Source of the DNA: Candidatus Acidiferrum typicum
GTDB lineage: Bacteria > Acidobacteriota > Terriglobia > Acidiferrales > UBA7541
Length of the DNA stretch: 22,161 nt
Direction of reading: 5' to 3'
Assembly (NCBI GenBank): GCA_002478115.1
Contig: DLMH01000164.1
Coordinates: 1 to 22,161 of the forward strand
Position numbers and translations under genes: made by a program. Shown here piece after piece: positions 6,132-14,934 of this stretch. How positions within the stretch are numbered: position 1 is the stretch's first letter; every line of letters starts with the position of its first letter. A model generated the notes under the pieces. That model saw only the letters and a list, made by a program, of their open reading frames with translations, was not told the DNA's origin and did not search any database.

Positions 6132-8165
6132 TCATTTCTTCGGCTCTCGTTCCATATCCGATGGGGCGCCGCCATTTTTCCGTTGCGCGGCTCCCCCGTT
6201 CGCCGGCAGCGTGATCCTGAATTTCGTCCCACCCCCATCTTCCTTGGGGCTCCACCATTCGATCGTGCCGCCGAGTTCCTCCAGCCGCCGCTGCACGATT
6301 GCCAGGCCCAACCCGGTGCCGCGCGGTTTGGTAGTGAAGAATGGCTGCAGGACTTTCCCTCTCAATGCGGGGGGAATGCCCGGCCCATCGTCTTCCACGG
6401 TAACCTGGCACTCGCCTCCCGCCACTTGCATGGCGATGCGCACATGCCCGCCTGATGGGGTCGCTTCGATCGCATTCAGCACAATGTTGGAGAGGATGTC
6501 GTTGGCCACCTCCGCGCTCGCCGCCACCCACGTCTCTGCCTCCGCAGGCCGTAATTCGAGCGCGACCCCGCGATTCTCCGCTTCGTGGCGCAGCACGTTC
6601 ACAACGTTCTCCGCCGCCTGCGCCAGGCTGCAGCGCCCCCTGCTGCCCCCAGCCCGGACTCCCGGCCGGCTGAATTGCAGCAATTGATTCAGCTTCGCGG
6701 ACAGCCGGTTGATCTCGTCCAGCACCATTTGCGTTTCCTGCCGCAGCGAAGCGGGCAGCTCCGCGCTCTCCATCTGCACTTGCAGGATCGTCTTGATCGA
6801 TCCCAGCGGATTTTTCAGGTTGTGCGAAATGCTCGCCGCCATCTGCCCCACCAGCGCCAACCGTTGCCTTTCGGCCAGTTCGCGCTCCAGTTGCAGCTTC
6901 TCTTCGATCAGCCGGCAAAGGTCAAACGCGGCTGGGAGCTGCTCACTCAAAAACTCCAGCGCCGCATACGTCTCGCCGGAAATCATGGCACCATGGGCAC
7001 GCACCCGCAGCGAACCGAGATGGCGCACGCCTCGCCCGACTTCAAAAACCTCCTCCGAACCTTTCTGCGAATGTTCCAGGAGATTCGGCGCCTTTCCTTC
7101 GGCGTCAAGGGATAGATGCGCTTCGGCGAGTTGCAACTGCTCCGCAATCCACCGCTCGCTGAATTCCCTCAGCCTGACCTGATTCCCAAGCCGCGCCACC
7201 TCATTGATCGGCCCCATCAACTTTTGCGCCCGGTCCACCTCGGTCTGCGCCGTTTTTCGCAGGAGCCTTCCCATCACCCGTTGCAACGGCTCAAAAAACA
7301 CCACGGGCAAAAACAGCAGGAGTGCTGCCGTCGCCTCAGGAGGCAGGTAATGCTCCCACCACAAGCTCGCTCTCCGCACAAAACTCAGGTACAGCAGCGC
7401 CAGAAATACCATAAACACGGCGTAAATCAGGTTCCGCTGCCGCCCAATCTGCAAAAAGTTGAACCGCTGCACGTTTCCAATAAGCAGAACGAGAGGAACG
7501 AGTACCAGAATCAGCAGCAGGGTGGACAGCGTCGTCCCTGCTTCCGGCCCGAGCACACGTTGCTCTAAAACCATTCCCAGCAGCAATACCGCAAGCACTA
7601 GAACGAAGCCGAGGGTGATTCTGTGAAACGACTTCTGCTCTCGATCTGGGGCCACTTGATAAAAGCGCCCCTGCCAGTAGGCAGCCAGCGCCAATGCGGT
7701 GACGATCCACAGTTGAAATGCGAAGCCCAGCATGTACGTTGGTCGCGCAAAGTCGAACCCCTCCCGGAGCCGGAGTGCCGCGAACAATTTCGGCATGAGG
7801 ATCGCTGACGGCAGGTAAGCAGCCACCAGCCACATTGCCATTCGCTGCCGCGAAGGAAGCAATTCGCGGATCGAGGCGTATTCGGCATGGAGATGTACGA
7901 TGAGCGAAGGGATAAACCAGATGCCAAGGCACAGAAAAGTCCAGGCAAAGCGGAGCAGACTACGCGGCGGAGTGCCGTAGTAGAGTTCCGCGTTCGTTGC
8001 AAGTAGACTGCTTCCAAAGAAACAGGTCAGCACCAGACAAAAGAAGAAGAACACACGCTCGAAGTTGCGCTGGCGGCGGTGGCCCAGGATCACCACCATC
8101 CAAAAAAAGGGCAACAGCGTCCCTGCCGTGAGAAGCACGAGTCGCAGATAGAGGAGCCAGCGCAT
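6132..8165 (-). CDS. membrane sensor histidine kinase
   Basis: A 677-aa kinase. The first 295 residues contain about nine hydrophobic segments (near 4-27, 36-55, 70-92, 108-125, 146-164, 183-201, 212-231, 246-263, 276-292), with no large periplasmic loop. A cytoplasmic linker of GAF-like size (about 310-420) and a coiled coil lead to the phospho-acceptor H448 in ISHNLKNPL. The ATPase part has an N-box around SNIVLNAIEA (559-568), G1 DGPG (593-596) and G2 GTGLG (616-620). The layout is that of PrsK-type kinases (membrane bundle, GAF, kinase) that pair with sigma-54 regulators, and such a regulator follows on the same strand. The lack of an extracellular domain suggests it senses a membrane-embedded or cytoplasmic signal. 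A weak sigma-70-like pair (TTTACA 8248-8253, GAATTT 8225-8230) and a -24/-12 element lie upstream. Confidence 0.92.
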   Translation of the reverse strand: MRWLLYLRLVLLTAGTLLPFFWMVVILGHRRQRNFERVFFFFCLVLTCFFGSSLLATNAELYYGTPPRSLLRFAWTFLCLGIWFIPSLIVHLHAEYASIRELLPSRQRMAMWLVAAYLPSAILMPKLFAALRLREGFDFARPTYMLGFAFQLWIVTALALAAYWQGRFYQVAPDREQKSFHRITLGFVLVLAVLLLGMVLEQRVLGPEAGTTLSTLLLILVLVPLVLLIGNVQRFNFLQIGRQRNLIYAVFMVFLALLYLSFVRRASLWWEHYLPPEATAALLLFLPVVFFEPLQRVMGRLLRKTAQTEVDRAQKLMGPINEVARLGNQVRLREFSERWIAEQLQLAEAHLSLDAEGKAPNLLEHSQKGSEEVFEVGRGVRHLGSLRVRAHGAMISGETYAALEFLSEQLPAAFDLCRLIEEKLQLERELAERQRLALVGQMAASISHNLKNPLGSIKTILQVQMESAELPASLRQETQMVLDEINRLSAKLNQLLQFSRPGVRAGGSRGRCSLAQAAENVVNVLRHEAENRGVALELRPAEAETWVAASAEVANDILSNIVLNAIEATPSGGHVRIAMQVAGGECQVTVEDDGPGIPPALRGKVLQPFFTTKPRGTGLGLAIVQRRLEELGGTIEWWSPKEDGGGTKFRITLPANGGAAQRKNGGAPSDMEREPKK

Positions 8166-8199
8166 TGCCGTTTCGACGAAAGTCTATCGCCACAGGGGA

Positions 8200-8217
8200 A
8201 GCAGGGCAATTGCCAAG
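8200..8217 (-). promoter_or_regulatory. candidate sigma-54 (-24/-12) promoter of the kinase operon
   Basis: On the minus strand TTGGCAATTGCCCTGCT places GG (8213-8214) and GC (8201-8202) exactly ten bases apart, as sigma-54 promoters require, with TGGCA and TGCT matching the consensus ends. The predicted start near 8189 is about 24 bases upstream of the kinase ATG. Two direct copies of GCAAGGAAAT at 8278-8287 and 8310-8319, 32 bases apart, would sit at roughly -90 and -120, the usual place for NtrC-type activator sites. The match is good but not perfect. Confidence 0.5.
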
Positions 8218-8322
8218 TGCAAGAAAATTCTGGCGTCTTTAACCTATTGTAAATAATGTGCTTAACAGTCCAGCCCGGCAAGGAAATCTGCGTGCCGAAC
8301 ACTCACATCGCAAGGAAATTGC

Positions 8323-8350
8323 TTGACTTGGGGGGAATTCCTGCTATATT
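8323..8350 (+). promoter_or_regulatory. sigma-70 promoter of groES-groEL
   Basis: TTGACT (8323-8328) and TATATT (8345-8350) are separated by 16 bases. The -10 abuts the CIRCE operator, so transcription should begin inside the operator, as in other HrcA-controlled chaperonin operons. Confidence 0.8.
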
Positions 8351-8375
8351 AGCACTCGGTTGCGAGGAGTGCTAA
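8349..8375 (+). promoter_or_regulatory. CIRCE operator (HrcA binding site)
   Basis: TTAGCACTC (8349-8357), nine bases, then GAGTGCTAA (8367-8375): a perfect match to the CIRCE consensus. It overlaps the last bases of the -10 box. HrcA bound here represses groESL until heat shock or unfolded protein lowers HrcA activity. No hrcA gene lies in the window. Confidence 0.97.
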
Positions 8376-8449
8376 TTCCCCTTTCGGCGCTCCCCACCAC
8401 GGTAAGTCTTCAGTTCTACCGCTAGTTCACCTATGGAGGTTTTTCGACG

Positions 8450-8764
8450 ATGGCAGTCAATCTTACACCGCTCCACGACCGCGTTATCGTGAAGCGTATT
8501 GAAGAGAAGGAAACCGTCAAGGGCGGCATCATCATCCCTGACTCCGCGAAGGAAAAGCCGCAAGAGGGCGAGATCATCGCCGTCGGCGCCGGCAAGCGCG
8601 AGAAGGGTGAGCGTATTCCTCTCGACGTCAACGTTGGCGATCGCGTGCTCTTCGGCAAGTACAGTGGCAGCGAAATCAAGATCGAGGGCCAGGAATACCT
8701 GATCCTCCGCGAGGAAGAAATTCTCGCCAAGCTGGGAGGCGCTGCGAAAGCAGCAAAGAAGTAA
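8450..8764 (+). CDS. groES: co-chaperonin GroES (Hsp10)
   Basis: A 104-aa protein, slightly longer than the usual 95-97. It forms the heptameric lid of the GroEL folding chamber in the cytosol. The family N-terminus ([17 protein letters not shown]) and mobile-loop segment ([17 protein letters not shown]) are clear, as are [21 protein letters not shown] and [24 protein letters not shown]. The extra residues are an Ala/Lys-rich tail (GAAKAAKK). GGAGG lies ten bases before ATG 8450. It is first in the operon with groEL, which follows after 142 bases, and is controlled by the promoter and CIRCE site just upstream. Confidence 0.98.
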   Translation: MAVNLTPLHDRVIVKRIEEKETVKGGIIIPDSAKEKPQEGEIIAVGAGKREKGERIPLDVNVGDRVLFGKYSGSEIKIEGQEYLILREEEILAKLGGAAKAAKK

Positions 8765-8810
8765 CCAGCGGCAGCGGTCAGTCATCACGAAGCACATTCG
8801 GGAAGTAACT

Positions 8811-8854
8811 CCGGCTTTCGGCCGGCGCTGTAGCTCAGGCCTTCAGGCCTGAGG
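8811..8854 (+). repeat. two tandem hairpins in the groES-groEL gap, including repeat copy 3
   Basis: CCGGC (8811-8815) pairs with GCCGG (8821-8825). Three bases later comes the third copy of the 26-nt palindromic repeat (8829-8854; stem CTCAGGCCT 8834-8842 with AGGCCTGAG 8845-8853). There is no T-run after either stem, so transcription probably reads through. The structures could act as a processing or stabilising site that sets the relative amounts of groES and groEL message. That function is inference. Confidence 0.7.
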
Positions 8855-8882
8855 GTTTTCTGAAGAATTAGAGATGCAGTGA

Positions 8883-10544
<1,662 letters not shown>

Positions 10545-10573
10545 GCCGTCTGTCGCCAGACATAAACTCAATC

Positions 10574-10610
10574 AAAAAAGGGCGTCCGGGATGTCGGACG
10601 CCCTTTTTCT
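10574..10610 (+). terminator. Rho-independent terminator after groEL
   Basis: GGGCGTCCG (10580-10588) and CGGACGCCC (10595-10603) form a perfect nine-pair GC-rich stem with a six-base loop, followed by TTTTTCTT and preceded by an A-run. The A-run lets the hairpin act in both directions. Confidence 0.95.
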
Positions 10611-10904
10611 TCGTAGGGGCGCAGCATTTTCACCCTGAGCCTCGAAGGGGCTGCGCCCCCTTTAGGCAAGCTCTCATGTTCCATAGGGGCAGCCTGTCTC
10701 AACCGCTCATTTCATGCGGCAAGCACACGCTTTCTTTGATAAAAATCGCGCTCGCCGATCTCGCATGCGTGCTTTTCTCCGCATTCCCTCGTGAATTCAC
10801 TTCTTCTCCGGATACTCCGCCGTGACGCTCGACAAATCCTACAGCATCACCGGATACACGTCCGTCTATGCCGCAAACAAGCGGAAGCCATTCCCGCAAA
10901 TTCC
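10611..10904. other. non-coding gap with an inverted repeat
   Basis: No convincing gene is present in this stretch. GGGGCGCAGC (10616-10625) is repeated inverted as GCTGCGCCCC (10650-10659). Between them sits CCCTGAGCCTCGAAGGG, which resembles the CCCTGAGC...TCGAAGGG repeat found scattered in many bacterial genomes. The remainder, to the promoter at 10905, shows nothing I can interpret. Confidence 0.5.
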
Positions 10905-10932
10905 TTGCACGCAACCCCGGAAGCTGTACAAT
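10905..10932 (+). promoter_or_regulatory. sigma-70-like promoter of the PilZ gene
   Basis: TTGCAC (10905-10910) and TACAAT (10927-10932) are 16 bases apart. The predicted start near 10939 leaves a leader of about 38 bases before ATG 10977. Confidence 0.55.
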
Positions 10933-10976
10933 CGCCACTGTCTTCCCGGATTTTCGCGCATCCTGAGGCCCTCCCT

Positions 10977-11294
10977 ATGCCCTCTGAATTACGCCGCTCC
11001 CCGCGGTACTTATTCTTTGCTTCCGCCGAAATCACCGATACGACATCGCAATCGACCATGAACGCGCGCACCAGCGAACTTTGCCGCCACGGATGCTATC
11101 TGGACATGATGAATCCCTTCCTCGATGGCGCTTCTCTTCGTGTGCGTATCACGCATGAGGGCCAGGCCGTGGATGCCGCCGCACGCGTCGTGCACTCGAA
11201 ACCCAACGTCGGCATGGGACTCAGCTTCGACCAGATCGACGCGCGCCAGGCGCCCATCATCGAGCAGTGGTTAAGCACATTGGAAGCCTGCTAG
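10977..11294 (+). CDS. PilZ-domain protein
   Basis: A 105-aa single-domain protein. ATG 10977 is chosen because GAGG lies eight bases upstream, a good promoter ends 45 bases before it, and the conserved sequence begins there; the frame is open further upstream but without protein-like sequence. The N-terminal RRSPR (6-10) corresponds to the RxxxR motif that binds cyclic di-GMP. The second motif, normally D/NxSxxG, reads ELCRHG (34-39), with Glu for Asp/Asn and Cys for Ser. The rest fits the PilZ barrel (ASLRVRITHEGQAVDAAARVVHS, GMGLSFDQI). It may therefore bind cyclic di-GMP weakly or not at all. It stands alone: the phosphate genes downstream start 150 bases later. Confidence 0.85.
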   Translation: MPSELRRSPRYLFFASAEITDTTSQSTMNARTSELCRHGCYLDMMNPFLDGASLRVRITHEGQAVDAAARVVHSKPNVGMGLSFDQIDARQAPIIEQWLSTLEAC

Positions 11295-11444
11295 GCATTG
11301 GTGCTGGTCCGCGCGGCGTACGTGAATTGGGGCACTCTCCCTTCCTTCTGACCCCTGCCTTGTGACCCCCTTCCTTGCCTCGCTCTCCCCTCTTGAGTAG
11401 ACTCTTTCTGCCACATTCCCGCTCCTCAGGGGGGAGCGCGTCAC

Positions 11445-12071
11445 ATGCCAGGATTTTTGCAGCGCTTCATGCCGCGCGATGGGGATTTTTTCCTCCTCTT
11501 TCAAAAGCAAGCTGAAAACATCGTCGCCGGCGCTCAAGCCTTCAGCAAGATGCTGGAGCATTACACCGGTGTCCCCGAGCAGGTCCAAATCATCAAGGCC
11601 ATCGAGCATCAGGGCGACGAAATCACCCACCAGATCTTCCGCAAGCTCAATCAAACGTTCATTACTCCATTCGACCGCGAGGACATGCACGAGCTCTGCG
11701 GCACCATGGACGACGTCATCGACCTGATTGACGCCGCCGCCAGCCGCTTCGTTCTTTACCGCATCGACACCGTCCGCCCCGGCACCATCGAGCTCACCAA
11801 AGTCCTCGCCGCGGCCACTGTCGAGCTCTCCTCCGCCATCCACGCCATGGAGACGCCGGACAAAGCGCTCCACCGCGTCATCGAAATCAACCGCCTCGAA
11901 AACGAAAGTGATCGCATCTGCCGCACTCTCATCGCTCAGCTATTTGAAGAAGAAAAGGACCCTGTTCAGATCATCAAGTGGAAGGAAATCTTCGAGGTCA
12001 TTGAAACCGCCGTTGATAAGTGCGAAGACGTCTCCAATGTCATCGAGAGCGTCATCTTGAAGAACGCCTGA
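11445..12071 (+). CDS. DUF47/PhoU-like protein, Pit accessory
   Basis: A 208-aa all-helical protein of the DUF47 (YkaA-like) family, which is related to PhoU and is usually encoded beside Pit phosphate transporters. Visible markers are FFLLFQKQAENIVAGAQAF near the N-terminus, the acidic helix KAIEHQGDEITHQIFRKLNQTFITPFDREDM, and the second repeat INRLENESDRICRTLIAQLF with WKEIFEVIETAVDKCEDVSNVIESV at the end. The E/DxxxD patterns are those that bind metal clusters in PhoU relatives. ATG 11445 is preceded by GGGGGGAG. It is cytosolic and probably adjusts the activity of the transporter encoded five bases downstream. Confidence 0.93.
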   Translation: MPGFLQRFMPRDGDFFLLFQKQAENIVAGAQAFSKMLEHYTGVPEQVQIIKAIEHQGDEITHQIFRKLNQTFITPFDREDMHELCGTMDDVIDLIDAAASRFVLYRIDTVRPGTIELTKVLAAATVELSSAIHAMETPDKALHRVIEINRLENESDRICRTLIAQLFEEEKDPVQIIKWKEIFEVIETAVDKCEDVSNVIESVILKNA

Positions 12072-12076
12072 TCCCC

Positions 12077-13072
12077 GTGAACAGCTTCTCCCTCGTCGTT
12101 CTTACAATCGGCCTCACCCTCGCCTTCGAATTCTCGAACGGCTGGCACGACGCCGCCAATTCCATCGCCACCGTCGTCTCCACGCGCGTCTTGACGCCCT
12201 TCCGCGCTGTCCTCTGGGCCGCCTTCTGGAATTTCATCGCTGCGTTCTTCTTCGGCACCGCCGTCGCCACTGCCATCGGCACAGGGATGGTCCACATCGA
12301 AATGGTGAATGAGAAGGTGCTTCTCGCCGGCCTCCTCGGCGCGATCACGTGGAACCTCACTACCCTCACGCTGGGACTGCCGACAAGCTCCTCGCACGCG
12401 CTCATGGGCGGTTACGGCGGTGCCGCTGTCGTTCACGCTGGCTTTAAAACTCTCATCCTCGCTGGCTGGACCATGCCGGTTCTCTTCATCTTCCTTTCGC
12501 CCATCATCGGCATGCTGATTGGCTGGCTGGTCAGCGTCCTCACCACCTGGGTTGTCCGCAATCAGCGGCCTCGCCGCGTGGATCGCTGGTTCCGGCGCCT
12601 GCAATTGGTCTCTGCTGCAGGGTATAGTTTGGGTCACGGCACCAATGACGCGCAAAAAGGCATGGGCATCATCACCGCCGCCTTGGTTACCGGTGGATTG
12701 ATGAAGAACTACTCTGTTCCCTACTGGGTGATTATCTGTTGCTGTCTCGCCATGGGTGGCGGCACGATGGCCGGCGGCTGGCGCATCATCAAGACCATGG
12801 GCCAGCGCATCACCAAACTCACTCCCTTCGGCGGGTTTGCCGCGGAGACGGCCGGTGCGATTACCTTGTTTACCACCGCGCGTTTTGGCATTCCTGTCAG
12901 CACCACCCACACCATCACCGGCGCCATCGTGGGCGTTGGCGCTTCTCACCGCCTCACCGCCGTGCGCTGGGGCGTCACGCGCCACATCGTCTGGGCCTGG
13001 GTCCTCACCATCCCCGGCGCAGCCTTCCTCGGCGCCACCATCTATCACTTCCTCGTACCGGTCCTGCACTAA
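12077..13072 (+). CDS. pit: inorganic phosphate transporter, Pit/PHO4 family
   Basis: A 331-aa inner-membrane protein that imports phosphate, usually as a metal-phosphate complex with protons. Both inverted-repeat signatures are present: EFSNGWHDAANSIATVVSTRV near residue 17 and SLGHGTNDAQKGMGIITAAL near residue 187. About ten hydrophobic segments are seen, with STTHTITGAIVGVG near the end. The start is GTG 12077, five bases after the stop of the DUF47 gene; the frame is open upstream to 12020 but that part lies inside the DUF47 gene. The ribosome site is weak (TTGAAGAA), so translation probably relies on coupling. It is shorter than E. coli PitA and similar to the compact Pit proteins paired with DUF47. 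Confidence 0.94.
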   Translation: MNSFSLVVLTIGLTLAFEFSNGWHDAANSIATVVSTRVLTPFRAVLWAAFWNFIAAFFFGTAVATAIGTGMVHIEMVNEKVLLAGLLGAITWNLTTLTLGLPTSSSHALMGGYGGAAVVHAGFKTLILAGWTMPVLFIFLSPIIGMLIGWLVSVLTTWVVRNQRPRRVDRWFRRLQLVSAAGYSLGHGTNDAQKGMGIITAALVTGGLMKNYSVPYWVIICCCLAMGGGTMAGGWRIIKTMGQRITKLTPFGGFAAETAGAITLFTTARFGIPVSTTHTITGAIVGVGASHRLTAVRWGVTRHIVWAWVLTIPGAAFLGATIYHFLVPVLH

Positions 13073-13173
13073 TCTCTCGGGCTGGCAGCGCGTCGTCTGG
13101 GCCTTATGAATCTGCTCGCCTCTCACCTCGTTGCGACTTTACTTCCCCGCATCCTTGCCTCTATTCTTTTCTT

Positions 13174-14355
13174 ATGCCTGAACCACGTTCCCCATTTGCC
13201 ACCGTAGAAGAAGCGGTCGAGGAGATTCGCCAGGGCTGTATGATCGTCCTCGTGGACGATGAGGACCGCGAAAACGAAGGCGACCTCACCCTGGCCGCCG
13301 AAAAAATCACGCCCGAAGCCATCAACTTCATGGCCCGGTTCGGCCGCGGCCTGATCTGCCTGGCCCTCACCGAGCAGCGTTGCGAAGAGCTGAATCTCCC
13401 GCTCATGTCGCCCATCAACACCTCCGTCCACGGCACCGCCTTTTGCGAGGCCATCGACGCGAAGGTCGGCGTCACCACCGGTATAAGCGCCTCCGACCGT
13501 GCCATCACCATCCTCACCGCCATTGATCCCAAGACCCGCCCCCAGGACCTGGCGCGTCCCGGCCACATGTTCCCTCTTCGCGCGCGCCATGGCGGCGTGC
13601 TCGTTCGCGCCGGACAAACCGAAGCCTCCGTGGATCTGGCGCGCATCGCCGGCCTGAATCCCTCCGGCGTCATCTGCGAAATCATGAACGAAGACGGCAC
13701 GATGTCCCGCGTGCCGCAGCTCATCGAATTCTGCCGCGAGCACAACCTGAAGATGCTCACGGTTGCGGATCTCATCCGCTACCGCATGCAGCACGAACGC
13801 TATGTCCGCCGCGTCGGGGAAGCCATCGTGCCCACCCGCTACGGCGATTTCCGCATGATCGCCTACTCCAGCGACGTGGACCACGATCAGCACATCGCGC
13901 TGATCCGCGGAGAGCTGAGCGGTCCCGTGCCTCCGCTCGTACGCGTTCACTCCCACTGCCTCACCGGCGATGTTTTTGGATCAACCGCGTGTGATTGTCC
14001 GGACCTTGTGGCGCGTTCCCTCGAAAAAATCGCCGAGGAAGACCGCGGCGTGTTTCTCTATCTGCACCACACCGGCCGCGGCTACACCATTGACACGCCG
14101 GAAACTCCCGGAACCCTGCCGCAAATCCACTTTCATTCCCGCGGCCAGCTCGATCGCGAGCCTGCCCGTCAGCGCATGGTGCAGCATGAAAGCGGCATTG
14201 GCGCGCAAATCCTGATCGACCTCGGCCTCACGGATATCCGCGTCGTCACCAATCACCCCAAGAAAGTCGTCGCCCTCGAAGGCTACGGCATCCGCATCGC
14301 CGACCAGGTCCCCCTCCAACTCTCCACCCCCAAGCCCACCCACCAGCGCCTGTAA
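13174..14355 (+). CDS. ribBA: RibBA-type fusion: DHBP synthase plus altered GTP cyclohydrolase II domain
   Basis: A 393-aa cytosolic protein. Residues 1 to about 205 are 3,4-dihydroxy-2-butanone-4-phosphate synthase with intact motifs: [11 protein letters not shown] (27-37), [21 protein letters not shown] (128-136), GQTEASVDL and NEDGTMSR. The C-terminal half aligns with GTP cyclohydrolase II at both ends. It keeps the zinc cysteines C262, C273 and C275 (HCLTGDVFG...ACDC) and the end [12 protein letters not shown]...[14 protein letters not shown]. The central segment (304-340) does not fit: RQEGRGIGL is replaced by HHTGRGYTI, the NKxxAYxLQD segment with the catalytic Tyr is missing, and the catalytic D-x-R before YGIGAQ is not there. 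ATG 13174 begins the conserved sequence; no clear ribosome site precedes it. RibB activity is likely; RibA activity is uncertain. Confidence 0.9.
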   Translation: MPEPRSPFATVEEAVEEIRQGCMIVLVDDEDRENEGDLTLAAEKITPEAINFMARFGRGLICLALTEQRCEELNLPLMSPINTSVHGTAFCEAIDAKVGVTTGISASDRAITILTAIDPKTRPQDLARPGHMFPLRARHGGVLVRAGQTEASVDLARIAGLNPSGVICEIMNEDGTMSRVPQLIEFCREHNLKMLTVADLIRYRMQHERYVRRVGEAIVPTRYGDFRMIAYSSDVDHDQHIALIRGELSGPVPPLVRVHSHCLTGDVFGSTACDCPDLVARSLEKIAEEDRGVFLYLHHTGRGYTIDTPETPGTLPQIHFHSRGQLDREPARQRMVQHESGIGAQILIDLGLTDIRVVTNHPKKVVALEGYGIRIADQVPLQLSTPKPTHQRL

Positions 14356-14396
14356 CCCACGGATACGGCAAGAGTAGTGGATCGGCTTGATGGCTT

Positions 14397-14840
14397 CTAC
14401 GGCTCTTCGTCATCCTTCGCTGCTGGGTCTGGGGGAGGGTTACTTTTCGCCGGCGGTTTCGCGGCGGTCGTTTTTGCGGGTGGCGATTGAGGCTGCGCCG
14501 GCGCCGATTGTGCGTTCGTGGACGCCTTTTTGCTTTGCGGCGCCTTCCCGATCGTCAGATACTTTCGCATCTTTTCCAGCCTCTTCGGGCCGATCCCCTT
14601 GATCGCCAGCAGATCATCCACACTCTTGAACGCGCCATAGGATTTCCGCATTTGAAGAATTTTGTCCGCCGTCGAAGGCCCAATTCCCGGCACCTGCTGC
14701 AACTCCGCCGCGCTAGCCGAATTTAAATTGATCGGATGTGTTGGCGGCTTCTTCTTGGCGAGAACAGCGTCGGCGCAGTAGAGGATACTGAAAAACAAAA
14801 GCAAGGAAGACGCGAGTCGGTAGTTCCCCTGCAATGACAT
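14397..14840 (-). CDS. ComEA-like secreted helix-hairpin-helix protein
   Basis: A 147-aa protein. Residues 1 to about 28 form a signal peptide (hydrophobic ASSLLLFFSILYCADAVLA). Residues about 36-97 are a ComEA-type double helix-hairpin-helix unit with INLNSASAAELQQVPGIG and a second hairpin KGIGPKRL (81-88), folds that bind DNA without sequence specificity. The last 45 residues are a Pro/Ala/Lys-rich, probably disordered tail ending in acidic residues. In competent bacteria ComEA receives DNA outside the inner membrane. A lone gene without comEC or comF nearby does not prove competence. It is convergent with ribBA, with 41 bases between the stops. The ribosome site is weak. Confidence 0.87.
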   Translation of the reverse strand: MSLQGNYRLASSLLLFFSILYCADAVLAKKKPPTHPINLNSASAAELQQVPGIGPSTADKILQMRKSYGAFKSVDDLLAIKGIGPKRLEKMRKYLTIGKAPQSKKASTNAQSAPAQPQSPPAKTTAAKPPAKSNPPPDPAAKDDEEP

Positions 14841-14934
14841 AACTACTTAATAATGACACTCACACCCGGCTGGAGCAACGATAAAATTATTCGCGCCGCG
14901 TGGCCGAACTGCGGAACAAAAAAATCGCCCGCAC

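Noticed and set aside
5863..6918. A 351-residue minus-strand frame overlapping the kinase C-terminus and the kinase-regulator gap
   Set aside because: It is in a different frame from the clear kinase motifs and has Gly/Arg/Ala low complexity. The 37-aa frame with its own ribosome site explains the gap better.
8323..8375. CIRCE site as a novel regulatory element
   Set aside because: It is a perfect match to the known HrcA operator in its normal place, so it is listed only as a feature.
11295..11444. Possible promoter TTGAGT before the DUF47 gene
   Set aside because: No -10 at acceptable spacing could be found.
12020..12076. Upstream ATG start for the Pit transporter
   Set aside because: The added residues lie wholly inside the DUF47 gene and are not membrane-like or conserved. 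GTG 12077 fits the family start.
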